Source: a virus. From it: a stretch of DNA of 25,206 nt. Below are positions 1 to 7,003 of this stretch, one piece after another. The stretch's first letter is position 1. Each line of letters opens with the position of its first letter. A program made the translations under genes and the position numbers. The stretch is taken from positions 1 to 25,206 of the IMG/VR virus record IMGVR_UViG_3300008262_000500. One strand, given 5' to 3'. The notes under the pieces were generated by a model. The model worked only from the letters and a program-made list of their open reading frames with translations, had not been told where the DNA came from and made no database searches.

Positions 1-1719
1 CGAAGCGCTATTAACACCGATAAAACCTGCTTTAACAAGGGTAATCGTAATAAGCAGACCGCGCCAGGCTGTGGCAAGGGCCAAGGCTCCACCTTGAATA
101 AAGGTCCAGGCATAGCCAAGTGCGATAGCAGCGATCTTACCGCCAATGAGAGCCGTTGTTACACCCATAATTAGCTTAGTTAGAATAGGATGAGCTTCAG
201 CAAAGACGGCCATTTGCGTGGTTGCGCTGCGTAGCACATTGACCAGAGCATTAAGAGGCGGTAACAGTACTGAGCCCAAATTCATTCCAACTTCTGCAAG
301 TCCGTTTTTTAGAAGCTGTAAATTATTGGCTGTGGTGTTTGCACGATTGGCAAATTCACGCTGCATCGAGCCTGCAAACTTGGTCTCATCATTGATCATG
401 TTCACGGCTTTTTTGTATTCGTTGAGGCTGCCCACCAAGAGTGCTACATCGTCTTGATATTCCATACCAAACAGATCAAAGAGGATTCCGGAGCGTTTTT
501 GTTTGTCCATTTTTTCCATGGCCTCAAGGAATTTAACCAAAGCCCCTTGGGCATCTTGGCCGATATCTTTTTCCAGCTGTTTGGCGCTTATACCCATTTG
601 ACGCAAAGCATCTTGGAATTTTTTACCTTGTTTGCCAGCAGTTTGCAGTTTACTGAGCATCGCATTAATTGCCGTACCTGCTTTTTCCGGAGCTTTGCCA
701 AGGCTGATAAAGGCACCGGCAAGGGCGCTTGCTTGTACAGCAGTTAAGCCAAATTGCCTAGCTGTACCGCCAATTCTGTTAAGTGCCGGCACTATATCCT
801 TGGCTTTGGCTGCGGTATTATCAGAGAGGTAATTGATTGCATCACCTAGCTTGGTCATCTCCGTAATGGGAATCTGGTAAACGTTTGCCAATTTTGCCAT
901 GGCATCACCGGCTTCTTCAGCTGACATATCAAAAGCAGTAGCCATTTTAGCAACGGTATTGGTGAATGCTGATAAGTCTTTAGCCGCAATACCAAGCTGT
1001 CCACCACTTGCTGCAATTTGCGCAAGACCTGCGGCTGAAAGAGGAATCTCCCGTGACATGATTTTTAAAGTCTCGCCGAGTTTTTGAAGACCATCTGGGG
1101 TATCAAAAGTAATAACTTTGCGAACATCAGCCATGGCGCTTTCAAAATCGATTGCGGCTTTAATGGGTGCGGTAAATGTTGCACCGAGCGCCACTGCATC
1201 AAACATTTGGCCACGCAGATTAGCGCGCTGGGCAAGTATCCCTTGGCGTTTTTGCATCAAGCGATCAAGGGCTACATAATGGCCTTTAAGTTTTTCGATA
1301 GACGAACCTAATTTGGTTTGCTGCGCAATAAGACCTTGGATATCTTGGCCGGATTTTCGTATTTCACTATCAAGGGAATGTAATGCTTCACGTTTTTGTA
1401 GATAGACCGTTTTAGCCTTAAGGGCTGCTGTTTTAGAGCGCTCAAATTCTGTAACCAATGCTTTGCTGGGGTTAGCAGTAGCTGCCATCTGCATAGCAAG
1501 AGATTTAACTTGGTTTTCAGCCTCCATCCAAGTGCGTTTAGCAACTAAGGTATCGCGTTGTAATTGCTGGAATTTACCGACGGTTTTGCCTGATGATTCA
1601 AGTTGCTTAATGGCCTGACCGAGTCGATTAAGCTGAGATGCCCCTTGGGCCATGGTGGCGCCAAAATTTCCTTTTAAGGCAGCGCCGATAACAACGGATA
1701 AGGTGTGAATTGCTGTCAT
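1..1719 (-). CDS. Phage tail tape measure protein (partial, C-terminus beyond window)
   Basis: Open frame of 573 codons running off the left edge, so only the N-terminal part is seen. The tape measure protein sets tail length and is packed in the tail tube with the chaperone encoded just upstream. The first ~170 residues are Gln/Lys-rich and predicted helical or coiled coil. From about residue 185 the TP901-type tape-measure core is recognisable (FESAMADVRKV, then LAQIAASGGQLGIA, then AGTAINAMLSKL and SGILFDLFGMEYQDD). Near the window edge the protein becomes hydrophobic (ITLVKAGFIGV), as in the membrane segments of tape measures. The start at 1719 is preceded by GAGGGAG, and its ATGA overlaps the stop of the frameshifted chaperone product. 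The family is clear; the full length cannot be judged. Confidence 0.93.
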   Translation of the reverse strand, partial: MTAIHTLSVVIGAALKGNFGATMAQGASQLNRLGQAIKQLESSGKTVGKFQQLQRDTLVAKRTWMEAENQVKSLAMQMAATANPSKALVTEFERSKTAALKAKTVYLQKREALHSLDSEIRKSGQDIQGLIAQQTKLGSSIEKLKGHYVALDRLMQKRQGILAQRANLRGQMFDAVALGATFTAPIKAAIDFESAMADVRKVITFDTPDGLQKLGETLKIMSREIPLSAAGLAQIAASGGQLGIAAKDLSAFTNTVAKMATAFDMSAEEAGDAMAKLANVYQIPITEMTKLGDAINYLSDNTAAKAKDIVPALNRIGGTARQFGLTAVQASALAGAFISLGKAPEKAGTAINAMLSKLQTAGKQGKKFQDALRQMGISAKQLEKDIGQDAQGALVKFLEAMEKMDKQKRSGILFDLFGMEYQDDVALLVGSLNEYKKAVNMINDETKFAGSMQREFANRANTTANNLQLLKNGLAEVGMNLGSVLLPPLNALVNVLRSATTQMAVFAEAHPILTKLIMGVTTALIGGKIAAIALGYAWTFIQGGALALATAWRGLLITITLVKAGFIGVNSAS

Positions 1720-2092
1720 GTCTTTTGTAACTCCCTCGCACTGTTAAGCCATAAGATAAACTCCTCGATCTCCATTTCTAAAAATTCACCGATCCCACCA
1801 CCTGTAAAAGCAGCAAGTGATAGCACGCTACTTCTTAAGTCGTCGGATTTAATGGCAACAAAAAACCCTGTAATGCCTCCTGGATTTTGGCGTAATCAGC
1901 GAGATCTAATTCTTCCACGGCATCTTTTGGAATGTCGGCAAGATTGGCAATCAGCGCTACTTCTTTTTCAGCATCGTTGGTTCCAAGTCTTTCAACAGCT
2001 AGACGATCACGCACTTTAGGTCGTCTTAAAGTCAGCTCTGAAATATTTACTCCGTCAATTTTAATTGGTTCAATAAGCTTAATTTTGTGCAT
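1716..2092 (-). CDS. Tail assembly chaperone long form, E+E' fusion by -1 frameshift
   Basis: A -1 slip at the T_TTT_TTG heptamer lets ribosomes leave the E frame eight codons before its stop. They then read about 48 more codons, giving a ~125-residue fusion. The new C-terminus ends in an acidic helix (FLEMEIEEFILWLNSA) and terminates in TGA at 1716-1718, overlapping the tape measure ATG as ATGA. This is the arrangement known for P2 E/E' and, by analogy, lambda G/GT. The frame is open across the whole gap up to the tape measure gene, and no other gene explains that gap. That frameshifting really occurs is inferred. Confidence 0.8.
1835..2092 (-). CDS. Tail assembly chaperone, gpE-like (zero-frame product)
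   Basis: 85-residue protein between tube and tape measure, matching in size and position P2 gpE and the Mu gp41-type tail assembly chaperones. These bind the tape measure protein during tail assembly. Its N-terminal half contains the typical basic strand-and-helix segment (IKIDGVNISELTLRRPKVRDRL), followed by an acidic helical half. It starts 1 base after the tube stop codon, with GGGATTTAAT before the ATG. The zero frame stops with TAA at 1835-1837 after a slippery heptamer (see the separate entries). Family assignment rests on sequence character plus synteny. Confidence 0.85.
   Translation of the reverse strand: MHKIKLIEPIKIDGVNISELTLRRPKVRDRLAVERLGTNDAEKEVALIANLADIPKDAVEELDLADYAKIQEALQGFLLPLNPTT
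1859..1865 (-). promoter_or_regulatory. Slippery heptamer for programmed -1 ribosomal frameshift
   Basis: Minus-strand TTTTTTG, read in the E frame as (GG)T TTT TTG, is a canonical X_XXY_YYZ site. It is the same heptamer as that described for the P2 E/E' frameshift. Both codons re-pair after a one-base slip, and the -1 frame is open to the next gene. Confidence 0.8.
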
Positions 2093-2093
2093 A

Positions 2094-2594
2094 TTAAATC
2101 CCTAAAGCAGTTCGAAGTGATGACATTTGATCGACGCCATTGATTTTTCGCACCATATTCTCAGCATCAATTTCAATAAGTTCACGGCGATCAATGGTCA
2201 GTTTGTAATAACGGATGGAGACGGTGCATTTAAGCGTTGCTTTGTCTGCTGCTTTCCAATTACCAGGATCAAGTTCTTTAAATTGGCCGCGTAAATTCAC
2301 AACCACAGCTTCAGCATCGCCGCTGCCTTGCAGTCCACCACGAAGGGTAAGCGAAACAGCGTTGCCGTCTATAAGTCCAAAGAGCCTAAAAAGCTCAGGG
2401 TCATACTCAGAGAATGTGAGCTCTGCTTCTAATTTCTCCATACCCATATCAATGGCTACAGGAATATCCATGCCACCCGCACGATGTTCCTCGGTTTTAA
2501 TGGAAAGCTTTGGCAGACTGATTTCATCGATGCGTCCGGCATAACCACGACCATCAACAAAAGCGTTAAAGTTTTTAAGAATTTTTGGCAACAT
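2094..2594 (-). CDS. Phage major tail tube protein (P2 FII family)
   Basis: 166 residues, close to P2 FII (~170). It forms the inner tube of the contractile tail on which the sheath assembles. The start MLPKILKNFNAFVDGRGYAG is highly typical of this family (a short N-terminal stretch, then a Gly-rich turn). It is followed by the beta-rich body (ELTFSEYDPELFRLFGL, then VVVNLRGQFKELDPG) and the ending YYKLTIDRRELIEIDAENMV. The ATG overlaps the sheath stop codon (TGATG), indicating translational coupling in the order sheath-tube-chaperone-tape measure, as in P2. Nothing unusual in length or motifs. Confidence 0.95.
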   Translation of the reverse strand: MLPKILKNFNAFVDGRGYAGRIDEISLPKLSIKTEEHRAGGMDIPVAIDMGMEKLEAELTFSEYDPELFRLFGLIDGNAVSLTLRGGLQGSGDAEAVVVNLRGQFKELDPGNWKAADKATLKCTVSIRYYKLTIDRRELIEIDAENMVRKINGVDQMSSLRTALGI

Positions 2595-3763
2595 CAGATC
2601 AGCTCCTTAATATAATCGTTAATCAAATGGGAGCGAAAGACGATCCGCTCTGCCGGATAAGGCGGCGTAAAATCAAAGTCGAAATAGACTTTACCTTGCG
2701 CAATATTAGCCGGGGTATTCAGTTCTGGATCTGGATAACACTGCCCACCTAAAATAGCACCCAGTGCTTTGAGATGAGCCAGATAGGCATTTACGCTTTC
2801 CACCACATCATCTAAATAAGTGCGGGTGATATTGCGATCCACGGCCCACATATGAGCGCGTAGCAAACTGTCATTAACTAAATCAGCGGTTCTGCGTACC
2901 GATAAAAACGCCCATTTGGGATCACTAGAGCAACTTCTATTGCCCCAAAGTCGGTATCCCTCTTGGTGAATAATAGTTGTGACGTCATTTTCGTTAAGAA
3001 AGTTGGCGCGACAATTTGCATCCCCTAAAGTAAAATCAACGGGTCTTGCGGTGCCAACGATGCCATAAATTTCTTGATTAGACGGTGACCACCAAAAGCC
3101 ATTTTCGTTATCACTGCGAGCAATTAGGCCTGCTACATAAGGGCTTGGCGGCACAATTTCTTCTTGACCCGTAAAAATCTTGACCCATGGATCAACAACA
3201 TAAACCCGCGCATGACCAAAATCCTTGCGCCAGGTAATAGCGTCTTGATCATTGGTGTTCGGACCATCTGCAATAATAACCGCGCGCAATCTATCTGCGA
3301 TAGCCAGCATACCGCTGATAACGGGATTGGCTTGATTATTGGGTCTTTGATGGGTAAAGCCTGGTGCAATTAAAATACGAGGTGCGCTATGCACAATACT
3401 TTCGGCACTTAAAAATGCTTGAACGCCTTTGTAATCGCCTTTTTGTGCAGCAATGCCGCCAGTGATATTGTCAATGGTTTCTGCTTCATCTGCGCCTTCT
3501 TCAACGCGTATCACAATCACCATTGCGCCAATTTGATCAAAAATACCATTAATCGCCATGGGCAAAGTTCCGGTATCCCCAAGTTTGGCTGCTTCTCTGC
3601 GAGAGCCAACAATCAACACGGGCTTATTGAGTGGAAAGATTGTATTATCGGCATCCGGAGCGGTGCCGATCAAACCAATGACGGAAGATTTGGTGGTACG
3701 AATCGTGCGAGGACCGCTTGAGATTTCAGCAACTTCAACGCCATGTAAAAATTGTTCGGCCAT
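2594..3763 (-). CDS. Phage contractile tail sheath protein (P2 FI family)
   Basis: 389 residues, near the length of P2 FI (396). The sheath polymerises around the tube and contracts to drive it into the cell. Seen: MAEQFLHGVEVAEISSGPRTI at the N-terminus, the family's short leader and Gly-Pro-Arg turn; ITGGIAAQKGDYKGVQAFL; FWWSPSNQEIYGI; and the C-terminal LINDYIKELI helix that forms the polymerising handshake. Start chosen at 3763 because AGGAGG lies 6 bases before the ATG, one of the strongest ribosome sites in the window. That fits a high-copy structural protein. Confidence 0.96.
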   Translation of the reverse strand: MAEQFLHGVEVAEISSGPRTIRTTKSSVIGLIGTAPDADNTIFPLNKPVLIVGSRREAAKLGDTGTLPMAINGIFDQIGAMVIVIRVEEGADEAETIDNITGGIAAQKGDYKGVQAFLSAESIVHSAPRILIAPGFTHQRPNNQANPVISGMLAIADRLRAVIIADGPNTNDQDAITWRKDFGHARVYVVDPWVKIFTGQEEIVPPSPYVAGLIARSDNENGFWWSPSNQEIYGIVGTARPVDFTLGDANCRANFLNENDVTTIIHQEGYRLWGNRSCSSDPKWAFLSVRRTADLVNDSLLRAHMWAVDRNITRTYLDDVVESVNAYLAHLKALGAILGGQCYPDPELNTPANIAQGKVYFDFDFTPPYPAERIVFRSHLINDYIKELI

Positions 3764-3772
3764 AGCTTCCTC

Positions 3773-4351
3773 CTATAATTGCTTTAAGGTATTACTTAAA
3801 TTTTCTTCAAAGCTATTGAGAAATAAGCTCAGTTCTTCTTGAGTTGCTGCCTTCTTAATTGCATTTTGGGCTTGATCTTCAAGGGCTTCACATTTTGCAA
3901 TAGCCTTCACACTTTTTTCGGCTTTGGAGTGAATCAGCTTGGCCATATCAATCACTGAAATGGAGCGCAGGTCTGCAAGCGGCTGAATTAGAGCCGTATC
4001 TGCTTCATTTGGCGTTTGATTATTGGCTACAGCGTTTAAAATACTTTCGGCCGCTTTGGCTTGAATATCGTAAGATCTGGATTTTTCATGGGAATAACCT
4101 GCGTATTTACGGCGATAGGTATTTAGAATAAAGCGCACCGTATCTAATGCTCCAACTTTTGAATTGCCCAGTAATTCTGTAGCTACATCACTTTCATCGC
4201 GCTCGGCAATGGTGCCGTCATCTAAAAGCTTATAACGTTTTTCAAAGTCAAATTCAGCCGGCGCTTTGAGCCATCCACTTCCTTCAGGCTTTTTTGAAAG
4301 CGTTGTTGCTTCAACTTGCAAAGCATTTTCAAATCGTAAATAAATTGGCAT
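3773..4351 (-). CDS. Unknown protein between tail fibre and sheath; possible fibre assembly protein
   Basis: About 192 residues. The N-terminal half has short beta-like strands (MPIYLRFENALQVEATTL, then FDFEKRYKLLDDGTI). The C-terminal half is strongly helical (YDIQAKAAESILNAVANN, then IKKAATQEELSLFLNSFEENLSNTL). I do not recognise a named family with certainty. The Tyr-rich entry into a helical Ala/Glu/Lys tail and the place right after the fibre gene are reminiscent of tail-fibre assembly chaperones, so that role is an inference. Start 4351 is preferred because GAGGT lies 6 bases upstream. ATG 4363 (overlapping the fibre stop as ATGA) and TTG 4369 are weaker in-frame alternatives. Confidence 0.8.
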   Translation of the reverse strand: MPIYLRFENALQVEATTLSKKPEGSGWLKAPAEFDFEKRYKLLDDGTIAERDESDVATELLGNSKVGALDTVRFILNTYRRKYAGYSHEKSRSYDIQAKAAESILNAVANNQTPNEADTALIQPLADLRSISVIDMAKLIHSKAEKSVKAIAKCEALEDQAQNAIKKAATQEELSLFLNSFEENLSNTLKQL

Positions 4352-4359
4352 AGCTGACC

Positions 4360-5571
4360 TCATTTCCAAATTTCATATGAATATTGATAGCCTCGGCACT
4401 GCCAGGCTCTTAGTGTTCTGTCGATATCTACCTCAAGACCTGTGGTCAAAAATGCACTTTTAAAGTTATAGATGTACCAATGGATAAACTGGGTGTAATA
4501 GCTGTTGATCGCAGTGTAATAGTAGGCAGATGTATAGAATAAAATAGCCACCGTTTTACCGGCAGGAATGGTCACACTTGCTGAAGAGGTAATATTAGCG
4601 TTGCTGGTAGCATTGTTGTAAAGATTGGTCCATGTTAATCCGCTAATAGAGGATTTATTCGCATTGGTGTTATTTGGGTTTGCTAAAAATAATCCCATAC
4701 CCTCATAACCTGAAGACCAATAAGTTGAGCCGCCGAACGAAAGTGTTCTGGTAATATCAGCATTCGTATTATTTTTTACAAAAATCACCCCCAGACCGGC
4801 GCAAGGATATGTGTATTCATTAGTCGAAACAGCGTATTTGACATACATTTCTTTATGGATAAACATTCCGTTTGTGCCTTGTAAAAAATAGAGCTGAGGC
4901 GCTCTGTAAAATCCTGCATAGGTTGTGCTATACGCATGGGTTCCTGATAAAAGCTGAAGCATGTTATCGGCATTGGCCACGTTGTTATACCAAACGCCAA
5001 GTTGCGTTGTTAAATCCCCAGCTCCCCAGTAATCGTTTTGACGGCTTAATATGCCAAAAATAAATGGCAATGTTCCTGTTTCAATCATGTTGCGGTTTCG
5101 CACTTCAGTCATGATGGTGGAATTTGCCGGAACATCGTTAATAGAGGATAAATTACTTACTAATGTATTTAAAGCTTGAAGCTGCGTTTGCCCGGTTGAG
5201 TTGATGGCCGTAATATTGGTATCTTTTCTGGCATCAAGCAAAGATAAGTTCGTGGTCGTTGCTGTTTGCAGAGCCGTAAGCGATGTTGTTTTATTGGTGT
5301 TGATGGCATCAATAGATGAAGTTTTAGCGCTATCAATCGCTGATAATGCACTGGTTTTACTGGTATTTAAATTAGCTAAATGCGCCGTTGCTGCATCCAA
5401 AAGGGCTTGCAGTTTTTCATCAGACATATTGACGATGTCATAAACCGTGCTATGGCCTGCAATGGATTCCAAAGCTTTGGCTAAATAAGCCAGTTGATCA
5501 GCCGGTGCATTGATCGATAAATCCTTAAGGCGCTGATGTAGCGCATAAACGGCTTCTTTAGCTATTGTCAT
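4360..5571 (-). CDS. Tail fibre / receptor-binding protein with 11-residue repeats
   Basis: 403 residues. Residues ~1-60 are helical. Residues ~61-137 form a run of seven 11-residue units rich in Thr, Ser, Ala, Leu and Ile, the pattern of a trimeric fibre shaft. From about residue 150 the protein becomes rich in Tyr, Trp, Asn and Gly (TTYAGFYRAPQLYFLQG, then FGGSTYWSSGYEGMG, then YYTAINSYYTQFIHWYIY), typical of a beta-rich receptor-binding tip. Placement after the baseplate cluster and before the sheath is where P2-like phages keep fibre genes. The start overlaps the preceding 69-residue ORF by 14 bases, with GGAG 5 bases upstream. The target receptor cannot be read from the sequence. Confidence 0.85.
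   Translation of the reverse strand: MTIAKEAVYALHQRLKDLSINAPADQLAYLAKALESIAGHSTVYDIVNMSDEKLQALLDAATAHLANLNTSKTSALSAIDSAKTSSIDAINTNKTTSLTALQTATTTNLSLLDARKDTNITAINSTGQTQLQALNTLVSNLSSINDVPANSTIMTEVRNRNMIETGTLPFIFGILSRQNDYWGAGDLTTQLGVWYNNVANADNMLQLLSGTHAYSTTYAGFYRAPQLYFLQGTNGMFIHKEMYVKYAVSTNEYTYPCAGLGVIFVKNNTNADITRTLSFGGSTYWSSGYEGMGLFLANPNNTNANKSSISGLTWTNLYNNATSNANITSSASVTIPAGKTVAILFYTSAYYYTAINSYYTQFIHWYIYNFKSAFLTTGLEVDIDRTLRAWQCRGYQYSYEIWK
5161..5391 (-). repeat. Seven tandem 11-residue (hendecad) repeats in the tail fibre
   Basis: Codons 61-137 of the fibre gene encode back-to-back units such as KTSALSAIDSA, KTSSIDAINTN, KTTSLTALQTA, TTTNLSLLDAR, KDTNITAINST and GQTQLQALNTL. Small or hydrophobic residues (L/I at position 5, A/L at 7-8, I/L at 8) recur every 11. 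The first unit, ATAHLANLNTS, is more diverged. Confidence 0.8.
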
Positions 5572-5767
5572 GGTTGCTCCACAAATTCAAAAAAGTTTCA
5601 AAGGTGAAGCGATCAAACGCCTCCTTTAATTTCTTATGTTCAGCTTCTCGTGATGAAACGTCCGCATCCATGGCAATAATTGTTTCCCGAATACGCACCA
5701 CATCTTGGGATGCTATGTTATCTGGGTGGGGCAGCTTATAGCCCCTTTGGCTGATATCATTTGGCAT
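5558..5767 (-). CDS. Small tail-fibre-associated protein
   Basis: 69 residues. The segment RGYKLPHPDNIASQDVVRIR followed by ETIIAMDADV resembles the short conserved block (Gly-Tyr-x-Leu-Pro-His-Pro-x-Asn, then a helix ending Asp-Ala-Asp) found at the N-terminal end of some tail-fibre proteins. Here it stands as its own gene directly before the fibre and overlapping it by 14 bases. I infer a fibre attachment or linker role. It starts 1 base after the previous stop, with no clear ribosome site, so it is probably translationally coupled. The promoter-like copy J lies within it. Confidence 0.65.
   Translation of the reverse strand: MPNDISQRGYKLPHPDNIASQDVVRIRETIIAMDADVSSREAEHKKLKEAFDRFTFETFLNLWSNHDNS
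5633..5668 (-). promoter_or_regulatory. Phage promoter-like element upstream of tail fibre (copy J)
   Basis: Minus strand: ATGCGGAC, 17 bases, TGAACATAAG. It matches the bipartite element found at six other places. The -10-like part lies about 60 bases before the fibre start at 5571, inside the preceding small ORF. Confidence 0.6.
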
Positions 5768-5768
5768 A

Positions 5769-6995
5769 TCAAGTAATCACAACCCGTAAAGAGCGTACTT
5801 TAGGGCGATAAAGAATATTGCCGCTTAGAATCAACTTCACCCTGGTTTCAGTGGCGCTAAAACTTGAAATAATATGGGTACGCTCAACCCAGCTATCACC
5901 TACAGCTTTGCCATTTGTTAAATCAACCAATTGCCAAGTGCCGTCCGCCTTTTGGATGTAGACCTTAACATCAGCGGTCCCGGTCATCAGCGCTTCATAG
6001 GTGATGCTTACTTTACTATTGCTGCCTGCCGTAATAGCTCTTGTGACGTAATCTGCCGTTTCAGACATGTTGCCTAGAACAATTTGAATGCCGGGATATA
6101 GCACAGGGCTTCTAAGCGCAGAGCCACTGAGCAAAGCTTTAACGCTCAAAGGACCGGTGACGCGGGCCCGCAGGGCAATCGGCAAATCATCGGATAATTT
6201 ATGCTCTGTGCCGTCTTGCTCTGTCAGGGTAAATTGCACATCAGTGTCAGAGGCAACACGCTCAACATTTGCAAGCGCAATCAAATCGGAAATGCTAGTG
6301 GCTGTAACTGATCCTAAATCCACCGTTCTTGTATTTTCTGTAAAACGTGCACCGAGTAGCCTAAAAGTGAGATCACGATTTTGATGGGGCGTCCAGGTGC
6401 TAGCATTACTTGATGAAAGAAGTACGCCCACCTGATAAGGCTGACTCGTCACCCATCTGGCATGGGTTGCATCATATTTGCCAAGCTCTGCAACACGCAC
6501 TGCCGCATCAGCATCATCGGTCAACAATACAATGGCATATTCATGGCCGGCCTCAAGCCAAACAGGCTGCCAAGTTATTCGAGTAGAAGTCCCATTCACA
6601 TTAATAGAAGCAGGCATAATGCTACCTTCAGCAAGCACTGTTTGGGTAGGCATACCAAGACTGGTATCACGAATTTGTACAACTACTCTTTTGGTGCCGC
6701 GATTGCTAAACCACAGATCAACGCCTGCAATATGGCGGCTTTCGCTTAAGGTAAAGGTTTGAGCCAGTGGATCAAAACGGGTGAGGACAACGGTGGTTTC
6801 ATTGCGCCTGATATCGGTAATGACCGTAACACGCCTGCGTTCTTCGGTTGTAATAATACCTCGCCCTGTATATGTGGCCTCACCGTAATTGCCTTTATTT
6901 CCAATAAACTGCACAAGCTTTGTACCGGCTGGAACATTGGCTGGAACGGTAAATTTGCCTTTGATTTTTCCGCTATTATCTGCAACAAGTGGCAT
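5769..6995 (-). CDS. Tail/baseplate-associated protein, downstream partner of the DUF4815 protein
   Basis: 408 residues, predicted all-beta, no membrane segment. The opening MPLVADNSGKIKGKFTVPA and FIGNKGNYGEATYTGRGII resembles the stretch that, in some phage proteins, directly continues a DUF4815 region in a single chain. Here it is a separate gene starting 8 bases after the DUF4815 stop. The middle contains a jelly-roll-like section (LAQTFTLSESRHIAGVDLWF, then RVVVQIRDT, then WLEAGHEYAIVLLTDD) typical of carbohydrate-binding or fibre-base modules. Start 6995 is preceded by GGAGG with ideal spacing. The exact structural role (baseplate wedge, spike or fibre base) is not determined. Confidence 0.75.
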   Translation of the reverse strand: MPLVADNSGKIKGKFTVPANVPAGTKLVQFIGNKGNYGEATYTGRGIITTEERRRVTVITDIRRNETTVVLTRFDPLAQTFTLSESRHIAGVDLWFSNRGTKRVVVQIRDTSLGMPTQTVLAEGSIMPASINVNGTSTRITWQPVWLEAGHEYAIVLLTDDADAAVRVAELGKYDATHARWVTSQPYQVGVLLSSSNASTWTPHQNRDLTFRLLGARFTENTRTVDLGSVTATSISDLIALANVERVASDTDVQFTLTEQDGTEHKLSDDLPIALRARVTGPLSVKALLSGSALRSPVLYPGIQIVLGNMSETADYVTRAITAGSNSKVSITYEALMTGTADVKVYIQKADGTWQLVDLTNGKAVGDSWVERTHIISSFSATETRVKLILSGNILYRPKVRSLRVVIT

Positions 6996-7003
6996 AATTC
7001 CTC

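Noticed and set aside
454-747. Plus-strand ORFs opposite the tape measure and other late genes
   Set aside because: They lack ribosome sites and recognisable domains and lie antisense to clear phage genes; shadows of the real coding strand.
5921-5947. AATCA-N17-GTCCG, nine of ten core positions of the promoter element
   Set aside because: The -10 half reads TGATTTAAC and the site is mid-gene, with copy J better placed for the fibre. Kept out of the list as too weak.
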